Assembly: GCA_028386065.3 (NCBI GenBank)
Contig: JAKUCV010002500.1
Coordinates: forward strand, 263,200-327,199
Direction of reading: 5' to 3'
DNA length: 64,000 nt
Source: Turnera subulata
Taxonomy: Eukaryota; Streptophyta; Magnoliopsida; Malpighiales; Passifloraceae
Shown here: positions 35,062 through 47,800 of the stretch, piece after piece
Layout of the letters: the number at the start of each line of letters is the position of its first letter
How positions within the stretch are numbered: the stretch's first letter is position 1
Made by a program: the position numbers and the translations under genes
Notes under the pieces: generated by a model
The model's input: only the letters and a program-made list of their open reading frames with translations
The model's database searches: none
What the model was told of the DNA's origin: nothing

Positions 35062-35526
35062 AGCAAAAACCCCACGGGAGGGTGATAATATCCTTAGTTG
35101 GCAAAATCCCCACGGGAGGGTGATAATATCCTTAGTTGGCAAAATCTCCACGGGAGGGTGATAATATCCTTAGTTCGCAAAATCCCCACGGGAGGGTGAT
35201 AATATCCTTAGTTGGCAAAATCCCCACGGGAGGGTGATAATATCCTTAGTTAGCAAAATTCCCACGGGATGGTGATAATATCCTTAGTTGGCAAAATCTC
35301 CACGGGAGGGTGATAATATCCTTAGTTAGAAAAATCCCCACGGGAGGGTGATAATATCCTTAGTTAGCAAAATCCCCACGGGAGGGTGGTGATAATATCC
35401 TTAGTTAGCAAAATCCCCACGGGAGGGTGGTGATAATATCCTTAGTTTGCAAAATCCCCACAGGAGGGTGATAATATCTTTAGTTGGCAAATCCCCACGG
35501 GAGGGTGATAATATCCTTAGTTAGCA
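35062..35526. repeat. 38-bp tandem repeat, about 12 copies
   Basis: The unit is about GCAAAATCCCCACGGGAGGG plus TGATAATATCCTTAGTTG. Two copies have a GTG insertion (GGTGGTGATAAT). Copies are contiguous with no unique spacers, so it is not a CRISPR array. It lies in the 3' untranslated part of X2, about 275 bp before the 3' LTR. Confidence 0.9.
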
Positions 35527-35801
35527 TAAGTGAGATAATCCTTTGTTAATGACTTTTATGACCAGGAAAATCCCAAAAGAAACCCCGGGATGAGATGATT
35601 CCCTGTAGCTCTTGGGACCAGAAAAATCCCAAGAGATGAGATGAGTCAATCACAAACCTCGGGATGAGATAATTCTCGAGGTGGAGCATGTGATGCTCCA
35701 ACCATTGGTCCACAACACTCACATTCGTTATCCAAATTTGGTTGTTCCTTCCTTGCGTTGCTTTGTCTTTAAGTTTTAAAGACTCACCAACGAGGGGCTT
35801 C

Positions 35802-37427
35802 TGTGAACACCCAAATTTGACCCATGAAAATTATATTGAGATTAGACTCCAAACATGTTTGAATCATAAGATTGATGAGTTAGTATTGGGTTGAAGCATG
35901 GATGGGGTTTAATTTTAGTAGAATTTATATGTTATAGTAATTAAGACTTTTATATGCCTAAGATTAATGAGACGATTTAATGATAGGATATGTTAAGGAC
36001 TAAATTGCTAAAATATATTTTATCTCATTAAATTTGGGCTTGTTTATTTATTAAACCCAATTATATTTATTCTTGGGTTGAACATAAATGTAAGGGTCCA
36101 ATTTAATAAGGTATGGACTTTTCTTCAGTGTTGCACAACCCATTAACATCTTGCTTGCAGACAAATTTAGCTCTGATTTTCTTGGAAAATCAGAGTTAAA
36201 TCATTCTTTAATAGCAAGAATATTTTTGGTATGATTTTGGCTTAAAATGAGGAATCAATGTGTAATTAGTCAATTAAGAGATGATTGAGAGGAGTAGTAA
36301 TCAAGAAAGCAGAGGATTCTGGGCAGTCTAGGGTTAATTACGCGGTAGGGTCAATCAGGGAGGAATTAGGGGAGAATCGGGACCGAAAAAGGAAAGAACG
36401 GGTGAGACGCATAGGCGCGGGCGGTCATCTCGGGAGGTCATCTTGGGATGACCGCCGGGCCTGGGCGGTCTTCCACCCATGACCGCCCGGCCTGGTTGAC
36501 ATCCATAGGATGACCGCCGGCCATGGCGGTCATGCACACCCAGAAACGCGTTTTCTCCCCGATTTTCGCCCATAATCTGATTCTACTCGGTTTTGGCCCA
36601 GATTTTTGGCCATTACCTTGATCATTAAGTTGGTCCACGCCCCTATGCTACCCAGAACACTATAAATAGGACCCTCCTCTCACATTTCAAAGGGGAGATT
36701 CGATTACACAAACACTCTTCATTAAGCTTTGAAGCTTGGAGAAACTCTATCTCTCCAAGCTTAAGAAATAGTTCCATAGGCAAAACTCTGGCAGAATTTC
36801 GTGGGTAGCATCATCCATTGAAGGCAGCAAAGGGGAAAATCAAGAAGAACTCCAAGATTGAGTCGAGGAGTGGGAGGAAATGGTGTGGGGGGGGCACAGC
36901 CCAAACCAATGAGCTAGAGGAGGGCTACAAGAGGTAATCCAAATCCCTTTTTGTCTGACCAATTATTGTTGAGATGTTGATGTTGATGATGATGTGACTG
37001 TTGTGATGCCATATCAAGAACTACGTGGGCTTTGAACCCGGTCACCGGGGTACGTAGGTGGTTTCTAGTGGTGGAAACTCAAGCCCAATCTTCTTCTTCT
37101 CCCCTTTCTTTTTAATATTCAGTTATTATGTGTTTTGGTGCTCACACTTGCACACTTGCACAAGGCATACAAAATCCTCTAATTGCACAAAGTTTCGCCC
37201 CAACATGGATGGGTGCCTAACACCTTCCCATCCATGACGAATCCCCGGGTCCAACATCTTTGGTTCGTTATCCAGTTGCCTAAATGGAGTCACATGAAGG
37301 GTTTTTCCCAAATTTTTGTCCCTTAATAAAATTTGGGTGGCGACTCCAAAGATGTTGGATGATGGTTATGAAGAAGGTGTAAAGGAAAGGTGAATAGGCC
37401 CAAGTGATTTTGGGTCGGGTATTCATA
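35802..37427 (+). repeat. 3' LTR of X2
   Basis: It starts TGTGAACACCC after the GAGGGGCTTC polypurine tract and ends GGTATTCATA. It has six alternating GGCGGTC/GACCGCC motifs (36419-36533), TATAAATAGG at 36661-36670, and TGGCGACTCC at 37338-37347. Open frames on either strand across the motif zone are not genes. Confidence 0.85.
36419..36533. promoter_or_regulatory. GGCGGTC/GACCGCC array upstream of LTR TATA box
   Basis: Motifs near 36419, 36449, 36464, 36481, 36512 and 36525 alternate in orientation and could pair into hairpins. The array ends about 130 bp before the TATA box. Equivalent arrays are at 21309-21416 and 3730-3783. Confidence 0.45.
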
Positions 37428-37635
37428 GTTGTTACCATATTTGACTATGAATCCCATTGATTCCGGCCTGATTGATTTTTCCGCGTGAATCAAAGGTTAT
37501 CATATTAAGATACACTCTTTTCTTGATTACTACTCCTCCAATTAATATTAATTCGCCCAAATCTACTTAAATCAACACTTTTTTACTATATTCTCACATT
37601 TCCGGAAGTTCAACCCTGATTTTTTCATGAAAATC

Positions 37636-37773
37636 AGAGACTAAGTGGCATGCAAGAAATTTTATCATGATGGACTACTCTCCTGTGAGTCCCCACACTT
37701 CACTAGAGACTAAGTGGCATGCAAGAAATTTTATCATGATGGACTACTCTCCTGTGAGTCCCCACACTTCACT
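37636..37773. repeat. 69-bp perfect direct duplication
   Basis: Two adjacent copies of the unit AGAGACTAAGTGGCATGCAA ... CCCCACACTTCACT (37636-37704 and 37705-37773). They look identical, which suggests a recent event. It is about 0.9 kb upstream of the TBL start codon. Confidence 0.92.
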
Positions 37774-38701
37774 AGTTGAACCTTTAAATACACTCCAAGC
37801 CCAAAATTAAGTAATCTAGTTAACCTTAAGTTAAAATATATTATAAATTCCAATTTAATAAAATGTAAGTGGTCAATTTGGGTGTTTATAAGTGTTTTCT
37901 GGATTTTAGAGTTGAGGTTTTTCTGGAAATGGCAATGCAAGTTCCATCGGCTTCGGTTGTTTCGTATATCGACCGAACCGACGTCGGTATTAGTCGGTAC
38001 CATATCGATCGGCATAGGGGTAGATCGGCACGGTAACGGTCGGAAAAAAGGCCTTTGGAAATATCATACTGATCACTAAGTCGGCGGGTTATATACCGTA
38101 CCGACATTTTGCTCACCTCTAGTAGAATTAGAGTTTTTCTCTAAAGAGAATCTTTTAAAATACTTGGTATCCCTATACTCTTATTTAAGCACAAGTTGTA
38201 TAGTTAAAGAAATAATTTTCCATAATTGCACATAATCACTAAATCACTCCCTTAATAATCCTCTTAATCATTCAATTATTTTAATCAATTAATCAATTAA
38301 TTAATCAACTTAATCACTTTAATCAATCAAGTAGCAAACTATCCTCCATTAACAATCACATCTTCCTAGGGGTTGGTTCGTAACATCTCGAGACGGTAGA
38401 GTCCTACGTACCAATCCTATGCTACTTTTTCTGGTTTTTCTTTTATCTAAGTATAACACTTCTTTTTTCCGTTGCTACAAGTCATCACATAATTTATATT
38501 GACATATCATTATCCTATGTTTCCATAAAAAGGATATATGGTCGCAACTCAAGTTGATGAGAGAGAGACATCTGAGCTAATAATCCTTCATTTTATATTA
38601 GATAGAGCTAGCATAATGTGTGTGTGTATATATATATATATCGGCTTTGCATCACCTCCTCGTCGCATCGCTGGTAGAGTAGACTAAGGAAAAAACAGAG
38701 G
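37774..38701 (+). promoter_or_regulatory. Upstream region of the TBL gene
   Basis: No gene recognised. AT-rich, with ATTAATCAATTAATCAATTA-type runs near 38270-38330 and a TGTGTGTATATATATATA stretch at 38619-38641 that could supply a TATA box about 65 bp before the ATG at 38702. The leader GGAAAAAACAGAGG immediately precedes the start. Confidence 0.4.
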
Positions 38702-41700
38702 ATGGGTCTCTGGGTTCACAGTACTGCAATTTGGGTGCTGCTCGTACTTGTTTGGGGAGCAGAGGCAGCAAGTAGCGTGTCATCATCATGTGATTGGTTC
38801 ACGGGTACATGGGTTAGGGATGAGTCTTATCCTCTTTACAATGCCTCCTTCTGTCCATTCATTGAGAGAGAGTTCAGTTGCCAGAAAAACGGCCGCCCGG
38901 ATTTGTCATACACCAAATACCGATGGAAGCCTAATGGACCTGCAGCTTGTGATTTAAAAAGGTATGTGCGTACTGTACTGTATGCTACTCTTCCTTCAAT
39001 TCCTCTGCAACGTACCTTAATTATCATGTGGGGTAGCTACTACTCGTAGTAGCATCATTAGTTTCCCATTACCAATATTAGTTACCACTGTTTAATTAAC
39101 ATGGTTGAAATACAGTCTGGCTAGCTCCATTCAAAATGATCATGATTAATTAATTTACGTACCTATTTAACTTTCATGATTCACCCTTTAGCTGCTAATT
39201 AGGGCTAGCTAATTGTCATTATCCCATTACCCACTTTCTGAATATGGTTGGAGTAACAACCTTTACAACTGATGCAATAATTATAAACTGTATCCTGAAG
39301 TATGACGAATGATAGGATATAGCTAGTTAGAACTTTTCTTTCTTTTACTTTTTAAGAAAAATAACAAACTTTTTAATGTCTTGTTTTTTTTTGGTTGAGT
39401 TAATGTCATGTTAAAATGCGTAAAAGAAAGAAAAGTATGCATCGTACTGGCCAACTGGACGAATTTGTTAATAGTTATGATGGTCTTGAAGGGTGAGGAT
39501 CTATAAGGAAAAAGAACAAACCAAAAATCCGACAAAGGAAAAAAAAAATAAAAAAGAAGAAGAAGAAAACAAAAAGGAAATGAAGATATAATATTAAAGT
39601 AGGGTAGTGACGAGACGAGAGGCACACACTGTTCTGATGAGCTGACAGCCTGGTGTTATGCCACTGATGGTGATGAACAACTCACAAAGATGGTATATAG
39701 ATAATGAGATAGTGAAAGATGGTACGTATAATAGTTAAAGGTTTAAAGTAACTTTTGATATGGGCCTTGGCTGGGTTGAGTAGACACTTTTTGAGAGTGA
39801 GATAATAAGATTTCTTTTTCATTGATTAAGCACCTAGTAGTAGTAGTAGCAGCTAGCCTAGAGATACTGAGATTTGGAATGCTGCTGTATATATATATAT
39901 TGAGTATTATCCCAGTGCCCAAACCTGGCACAACTCTACACGGCTTTTTTGACATCCACATTAATTGAAATGTTTCACGTTATGTCCCCTAGCTAGTTTT
40001 TCCTTTCACCGGACATTTGATGTTGTTCATGTACCAAAAATGTTTTGCTTCAGATTCATTGCTTTTACATCTCCTGCACATGCAGTTTCGGTGTTTAATT
40101 AATATATGGAAAATTTTTTAGATTATTGTTTAGTACAGAATTTTAAAGAACATAGATGGATCTAATCTTTCTTTTTTTGCTTTTCTGGTCTACAAATATA
40201 AATTTTGGGCGCGTCCACGATGGGGTGACATGTTCAGTAGTTGACTAAGAATTTCATTATTGTTAGTGTATTTGTAACCAAAAACAAAATATATATGTAT
40301 ATATATATGTTCACATCACACACCATGTGAACTTATGACATTTCTGGTTGGCTATAACGGAATGAAATCAATTACATAAATGAGGAGGTCTTCTTTACAT
40401 TATTGATTTCATCTCATCAAAACTGATTAACCCAGCCAAACATGATAATATATAAATTTTGGAAGAGAAGGGAGTACAAATATTTGATGAATATATATAC
40501 ACATAACTATTAATTTCCTGAGCATTAAAACTAACTTAAATAACTGGTAGTAGCTTAAAGAAAACTTTGCAAATGATCAGCCGTTTTTTGCATACTTTCT
40601 CCTCACAATGAATGCAACAGTAATTCACCAAGTTTACATTATCTTAGAAATTAAATAAGAATATTATTTAAAGAAAGTTTTGGGAGCGTTAATTGTTGTT
40701 CTTGTATAGGTTTGACGGTTCAGACTTCTTGGAAAGACTGAGAGGGAAGAGAATAATGTTCGTTGGGGATTCTCTAAGCCGAAACCAGTGGCAATCCTTG
40801 ACATGCCTTCTTCACTCTTCGGTTCCAAATGCTAGATACAATATAAGTAGGGTGGGAGACGTTTCCATATTTACATTCACGGTATGCCTGTCTATTTATT
40901 TATTTACGTTGCATCAATATGCATTTTGTCCCTACATTATCTTAAATATTTTCAGTATTGTCTCATGTTGATGGAGTTATTAATTTTTTCCCGGTAGAAA
41001 AAAGTTTGGGTTTTTGGGTTTTATGGGCCCCCATGTTCAGTGGTTTGGCCAATTATATATCCCGACATTTTTTTGGCCGGGCAGGTACCCGACTTTGCAT
41101 GGGCAGGCCAAACGTGATCCCCCTGTCAGGTACCTGCTGACGTGGAGGGCTGCCCGGATTTGGAGTTTAGGAGATGCTTCAAAATGACGTCGTCTCGTGT
41201 CAAAATGACGTCGCCTGGATTTGATAGTATGCGGAGCCCACAAAGACACGTGGATCTGACATGTCCATCCAACTAGCTAAAACGACGTCGTTTTGGCACG
41301 AGACGATGTCGTTTTGGAGCACCTTTCAGACCTCAAATCCGGGCAGCCCTCCACGTCAACAGGTACCTGATCGGGGGATCACGTTTGGCCTGCTCATGCA
41401 AAGTCGAGGTACCTGCCCGGCAAAAAAAAATGTTGGGTATATAATTGGCCAAACCACTAAACATGGGGGCCCATAAAACCCAAAAACCCAAAAAAGATTA
41501 TGCATGTTGAGGAGAACTCCCTGGGACAGGCTGGATAAAATCAATACTATAGTCATTATTTTCTTTTTTACTACCGGTATATCTTTTTAATGAGAGGTTG
41601 ACTTGTTTAATTTTAAAGACTCACATATTAATTTACTCAAATTAACCTATTATATTGTATACATCTAATGAAAAAGTGGACCTATATATATTAAATTAGA

Positions 41701-44663
41701 AACCTCTTTTGGTAGATTTCGGTAATGATACGTGTCCAATTTTATGAAAAAATAAATTAGTCGTGTTATGTGGCAATTTGTATATGTGTCGTTTACCCAA
41801 TAGACAAGATATAATTAAATACAATAATATTTTTTTATTATTTAGTAAATATTTTATATAAAAAATTTAAAAAAATTCTACAAATTGATTTCAAATGCAA
41901 GTAGTATACAAATTAAATAACTAAATAGATCATTAAAATTTTTTAAAAAATAAATATTATTGTTTCAGCAATAAAGAGAATTTTTAACATAGGCTAGAAG
42001 GCATCTTTGCATGTCAAATGTTAAAATCAAATATGTAAACCAAAATGATTTGGAAAAATACTAACTACATAAAATAATTTTTAGCTAAATTTAAAATTTA
42101 AAAATATTAAAAGTGTTAAAGCAAAAAGTAACATAACTTTTACATTTGTAAAATAACCTTTTAAATTAAGGAAAAATTACAAATTAAAATGATAAAGATT
42201 GAGTGTATTGTTTTTTTTTATGCTAGATTGAGTGTATTGTATAGTGAAATAATTCGAGAATTTGCTTTATAGCTTCCAAAAATAAAATATAATTTTTTTA
42301 CGAATTTATAGGTACTGCAACTATTTTAATATAATACAAAATTTCCTAACCATAACATAATATATGAAGATTCATGTATAACATATATAGAAAAGAATAC
42401 TACCTTCATGATGAAACTTTAAATAAAAAAAAATGAGTTAAACTAATAACTTTAGATTTATATTAGCTAAAATTTTTTGTTGTTTTAACTAAAAGTAATA
42501 TTTATAACATGCTTAAGGAATTTCTTTTTTACAATTTCCTTAGAACTGATGTTAGAAAAGCAAAAGGTTCTCCTTTTACCTAACGTATTTTCGCTTGGAA
42601 TCATTCTGAACTTATAAGAATATACTTTTTAAAAATTATAATTTATAAATATATTAATAAGGAACTTACTAATCAATTAAAATAAATTATATTCTCTGGT
42701 AAAGCCTTTAAATTGGTTATTTAGGGGTAAGTTTTATGTAGCCCATTAGAATATATGGATAAATAATTTTTTAATTAGCGTTTTAAATAATTTACAAGAT
42801 TTATTTTATATTTTTTACTAATTATGATAACTTACAATTCATGAGACTTTTTGTTATTTTTTATAGTAAATATTATACTTTTATATTGATTATAAGTACA
42901 AGCTATACTTAATTCTAGTATGATTTTTTTTTATAGAATTCCATCTTTTAAAATGAAATGACCCGACTTCTATTTACCAAACATATAGTACTTACTGAGC
43001 AATGGTGCCACCACGTGGCCAACATACAATGAAAATATAAATTCACAACAATAACATCGTTAACCAAACACAAAATCACATTTCCGTCAGCCGATGGGGG
43101 AATCACCATCAGCACAGCAGAATCATTTACTAGATATTCAGTGACAGCTTATGCAAAACTTAATGCAAAGCTAATGGATCCAAGTCCTGTCCAAGGAAAC
43201 ACCGTAGCTCCCGGAATGCACTCTTGATTAATGATGAACAAACCTGCATAGACTGTGTGAGGGGTGAGACCAACCACTATCTCGCATAAATAAATAAACC
43301 GCAGTATATATGCAACCGCAATAACACCAAACCAGCAACAGAAACAATAAAGTACAACAAGCACGACATAATACCAAAATCAAACAATTATCCAAACAAG
43401 CTCATTGTCTGACCACATAGAACTTATGAACTCACAGACAACTACTGATGGCAGACTTTCCAATTTTATTATTAGGGCCCCTGTCACGTGATAAGTCTCA
43501 GTGGTACTTGGTAGCCAGGTTAGCTAACCCCAGGGTACTCCTCCGTTAAATAAAATCAAATACTCATGAAAAGAAACTGTGAGACCCCAAACTCAACGAC
43601 AGAGAGGACCCCAAGCCCCTCATAAATGGCCAACAAATCACATATAATAAGCGGCTACCAACCAGTCGTACCTCTACCTTTCACGTGACATCCAGGTGTC
43701 TAAGTGATGTTATCATAATTTATTATTTTAATATTTCTTTTCACCGAATAATAGTAATCTTGTCCATCAAACTCATCTTATTTCACACATTCCTGAGTAG
43801 GCACTCAGCCTGTGTCCTTTGGAAAACCAATCCAATATCTCAAATTAGGCTACTGTTATTAACAACATCTCAAAGTGTACTTGACCACAAATAATTCACT
43901 TGGCACACTTGCACTAAGAAAAATCAAATCAAGGATTTCAAAGCTGAAAACTCATCATTATATAGTTCAATAATGTCCATACAATCAATCACAAAAGTCA
44001 CCAGACACACAGAGTCCAAGCATCACAACAGGAACCATAACAGAATTCAGTATATCATAATCAAGATAATTCAAACATATTATCAAACAATTCAAATAAC
44101 AACTCGAGTATCACGAGCAGCGTACCGAAGTTTATAAGTTTATATCCTCACCTGATACTCCTTAGAAGTTGATATCTGGTTAAGCCTCGATATACTTATC
44201 TTTATAACAACAAGAATCACTTATGATGCATATATAAAGATAATCATGCATGATACCGGTTTTATCAATTATTAGTCGGCTTGTCTTATACCGGTTCCAT
44301 TTTTATTTTCTCCTTAATTAACTTAATATAAAGTCAACCTATCCAACCCGGTAGTAAAAAGCTGATTATGTGTTTCCAACTCATATACTGATCATACTCG
44401 ATTTTATACTAAAACCGAATCGAGCGTCCATGCCGATATCCTAGCCCTTTAGTCGCTCATGATAAGAAAATATATTCATTAAGTAAATCATATACAACCA
44501 TATATATGTATATATAAGATTATAATCGGTAAATAAATTAATTATAGCCTAATTTTATTTTAGCCAAAGAAATTAATAATATAGTAGGATATATATATAT
44601 ATGTGTATATGTATATATATATATATATGTGTGTATGTATATATATATATATATGTGTGTATG

Positions 44664-44694
<31 letters not shown>

Positions 44695-44817
44695 ATGTAT
44701 ATATATATATATATATATATGTGTGTATGTATATATATATATATATGTGTATGTATATATATATGTGTATGTATATATATATATATGTATGTATATATAT
44801 ATGTGTATGTATATATA

Positions 44818-44860
<43 letters not shown>

Positions 44861-47800
44861 ATGTGTATGTATATATATGTATATGTGTATGTATATATAT
44901 GTATATGTGTATGTATATATATATGTATGGCTTTTTATTAATATTGGCTCAAGTAGAACATGTTGGGTTAAGGTAATTAACATGTGCATTAGTGATTAAT
45001 TAATTAGCTGATTAGTAATAATTAGTAATTTAATCTAATTACCTAACCATGTGCTTAATTAGTTTTGATTAATGACAAACTAGGTTTATGAATATTTTAA
45101 TCCACCACCCAAACCCTTGAATTAAATAATGAAATTAGATTTCATAAGGTTTGAGGTTAGTGGGATTGGTATGTGTGCTAGTGGTATTATTTTAATGGGT
45201 TTTAGTCTCTTTCATGCCCTTGGACCACATTGGTCTTCTTACAACATTGAGGCAAATGTTGGAGATGCTCTTAGACCCTATAAACCAAAAATCTAACATG
45301 ATTCAACTTAAAAAGGTTTGTTTATTGATATGGGCAGGAGTTAGAAAGATTCATCCAAACCTAGGACCATCAAACCTAGGACCATCAAACCTAGTATCTG
45401 TCCAACTTGTGCTGATTTTCTGGAACTTTAAAGCAACTTGTTGGAGGCGCTCCCATACTCTATAAACCTAGTATCTAGCTTAGTTTAACTCATAAAATAT
45501 TGGACTAAGAATCTGGGTAGGTCTCACAACGGATAGATTCGAATCTGACTAACCTAGGATCATTAAACATAGGTGTCTGTCCAGCATGTGGTTGGTCCCC
45601 CCAACAGGGCTGATTTTCTTTAACATTAGGACCATTTGTTGAAGACGCTCCCATAAACCATAAATCTGGAACCTAGACTACTCTAAATCAGAAAATGTTT
45701 AACTAAAGATTTGGCCAAGTTTCACAACGGATAGATTCGAATCTGATTCAACCTAGGATCTCCAAACCTAGGAGTCTGCTAAGCTTTGGCTGACTTTCTT
45801 GTACTTTGGAGCTATCTGTTGGGCGCTCCTATGAGCACAAAACTCGCAAGTTTGTTTCTCTCTGTTCTGCAGGTGTTTGTTTAAAGGACTACAAAGCTCT
45901 CACAACGACTCATTCTGATTCAGTCCAACCGAAGAGAATCAAACATAGGTAGCGGCTCAGCATGTGCAGACCACTTTCTAGAATTTGAAGTGATGAACGT
46001 TTTGGCGCCAATGATGCCAAATCTCGAGGTAGCAAAAAGTGACAGCTAGCCGTTGGATGATGAGGCTACCACTTCCCCCAGCCTCTATAAATTGAAGGAA
46101 GACTGAAGAACTCAAGTGAGAGCTGCTATTATGAAGTCTTGACATTATACTACTTGAGTTATACTTGCAGTTCTCCAAAAGAGCCTAAATTGAGTGCTAT
46201 CTGTAAGGCTAAAGTGTTGAGCTTAGTTGTACATCTTCATGACTTTGTCATTGAAGATTCCTTGCTGTGAGATCAGAAACACCTTAGTGGGAACTTGGGA
46301 TTAGTTTGCTAAGGTGGGATTCAACAAACCTGGGAGGTTTATGGTGAGTGATAGGTTTGAGCTTAACTTAGGAAAAAGCTTGTAAAAGGTTGTGGTTGAA
46401 CCCATAAAAGCCACAGTATAGTGAAGATTAGATATCTCAAGATGGACTCCTTAAGTAGTGGATGTAGTCCTTAGTGGCGAACCACTCTAAATCGTTGTGC
46501 CAATCTCTCTAACCTTTCTCTCTTAAGTGTGTATTAGTGTGTGCATTAGTGCTCATAATCTGCAGATCCGAGTGCAAGAAGGATTTGGCATCAACCGTGC
46601 CAAATCAGTGGTTAATTGAAAAGGGGCTAATTCACCCCCCTCGTAGCCAAATTGGGCCTACAGAACATCAATTAAATAAAGTCAAAAAATAAATACATTG
46701 GGCCTTCCTAATAGCCCAACCAAAAAATAAAATAAAAGCATAAATTAAACGAGAAAGTAAGGCATAAAATAAAACTATAAGTTAATATTTGATTAATTAA
46801 ATTAATTGTTCATTTAGTTATTGTTGTTATAAAAGTTCGGGTCTGTTCATGTTTATGTATAGTCCATAGGGTCCAATAATTACCCAATAGTCCATATCCG
46901 GGTTTACTGGAAAATACCCGAGACATCGTCAGAATATTTTTGAGAAACTGAAAACTCGCCGAATTTCGGCTGACACTTCTCACAGCAGTCCATTCCCGAT
47001 TACTATTCACATGCCCGTAGGTCAACCCAGTTCCACCACCAAGATAACAATCCGGTCATCAATAAACACACCATTCCTATGGCCACCCACCGACGGCCAG
47101 TGTTCTACCATACCACCATGTCCACTGTCCAAAACAACCCAACCCATGTCCGCAACAACATCAACAGCGACATCATCATCCACCACCTCCACACGGCGGC
47201 GACTCGGGCTCAGTTCCTTGAGTTAAAACGCGAGTTGCATAAGAGGTCTGGCGATGCGTCACGGAGTGGAGGAGGAGAAGGAAGATAGAGAAGAGGATAG
47301 TTGAGACGGCAGCGAGAAGGAGTAGGGGAAAGACGAAGGATTTGGGGAAGGAAGAGAGTGTGACGGGTGAAGGGAGAAGAAGGGTTATGGGAAGATTCGG
47401 GGGATGGAGAGAGGATTTAAACGAGAAGGAGAGGGGAAGAAGACAAGGGAGGAGGAGAAAAATATGGTAGAGAAGAGTAAACGGGAAGAACAAGGAATCG
47501 GGGAAGCAAAAGTGAAAGGGAAGGAAAAAGAAAAATTAAGGAAGAAGAAGAAGGAAAAGAAAATGAGAAAGGAAGGAAAAAGGAGAAAAAAACGAGTGAG
47601 GTTGGCCTGGGAGAGAGAAAGAGTGCGGCTCAAGTGTCTGCAAAATTATTGGCCCGAGAATGGACCAAAATATCCTCTAGTTCGATTTTAACCCTTTGAG
47701 AGCACAAGGGTACTTTCGTCTTTCGAAATTTCGTCACGGGTCCGAAAATACAACTTAGGCTCAGAAAATCCGATTAATTCTTCTTAGTGTTGTGTAAGTC

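Larger units (their letters stand above)
20699..37427 (+). mobile_element. Large LTR retroelement X2, non-autonomous, Tat/Ogre-like
   Basis: The 5' LTR (20699-22308) and 3' LTR (35802-37427) are very similar along their length, start TGTGAACACCC and end ATTCACA or ATTCATA. Two bases after the 5' LTR, TGGCTACTCCGCTGGGGA (22311-22328) looks like a primer-binding site; the complement ends in AGCCA/CGCCA, consistent with tRNA-Arg priming as known for Tat/Ogre elements (inference). The interior has a gag-like sense ORF split by a nested Gypsy element, a 51-bp tandem repeat, an antisense multi-exon plant-mobile-domain gene, then tandem repeats and a GAGGGGCTTC polypurine tract. I see no reverse transcriptase or integrase belonging to X2, so it would depend on another element. 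Flanks (GCATC and GTTGT) do not match. Confidence 0.75.

Noticed and set aside
35062..35526. Regular 38-bp repeats resembling a CRISPR array
   Set aside because: Units are contiguous without unique spacers, in a plant retroelement 3' region.
38702..40971. TBL gene broken into a truncated pseudogene by the retroelements
   Set aside because: Exons 3-5 at 58454-59397 continue the protein with matching splice phases and motifs, so the gene appears complete across the large intron.
44573..44999. Overlapping long open frames on both strands
   Set aside because: Pure translation of the TA/TG microsatellite; only Tyr, Ile, Val, Cys, Met or His, Thr.
47176..47691. Lys/Glu/Arg-rich frame (plus) and Phe/Ser/Leu-rich frames (minus)
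   Set aside because: Purine-rich composition within a solo LTR; no domain and no conservation between relatives.
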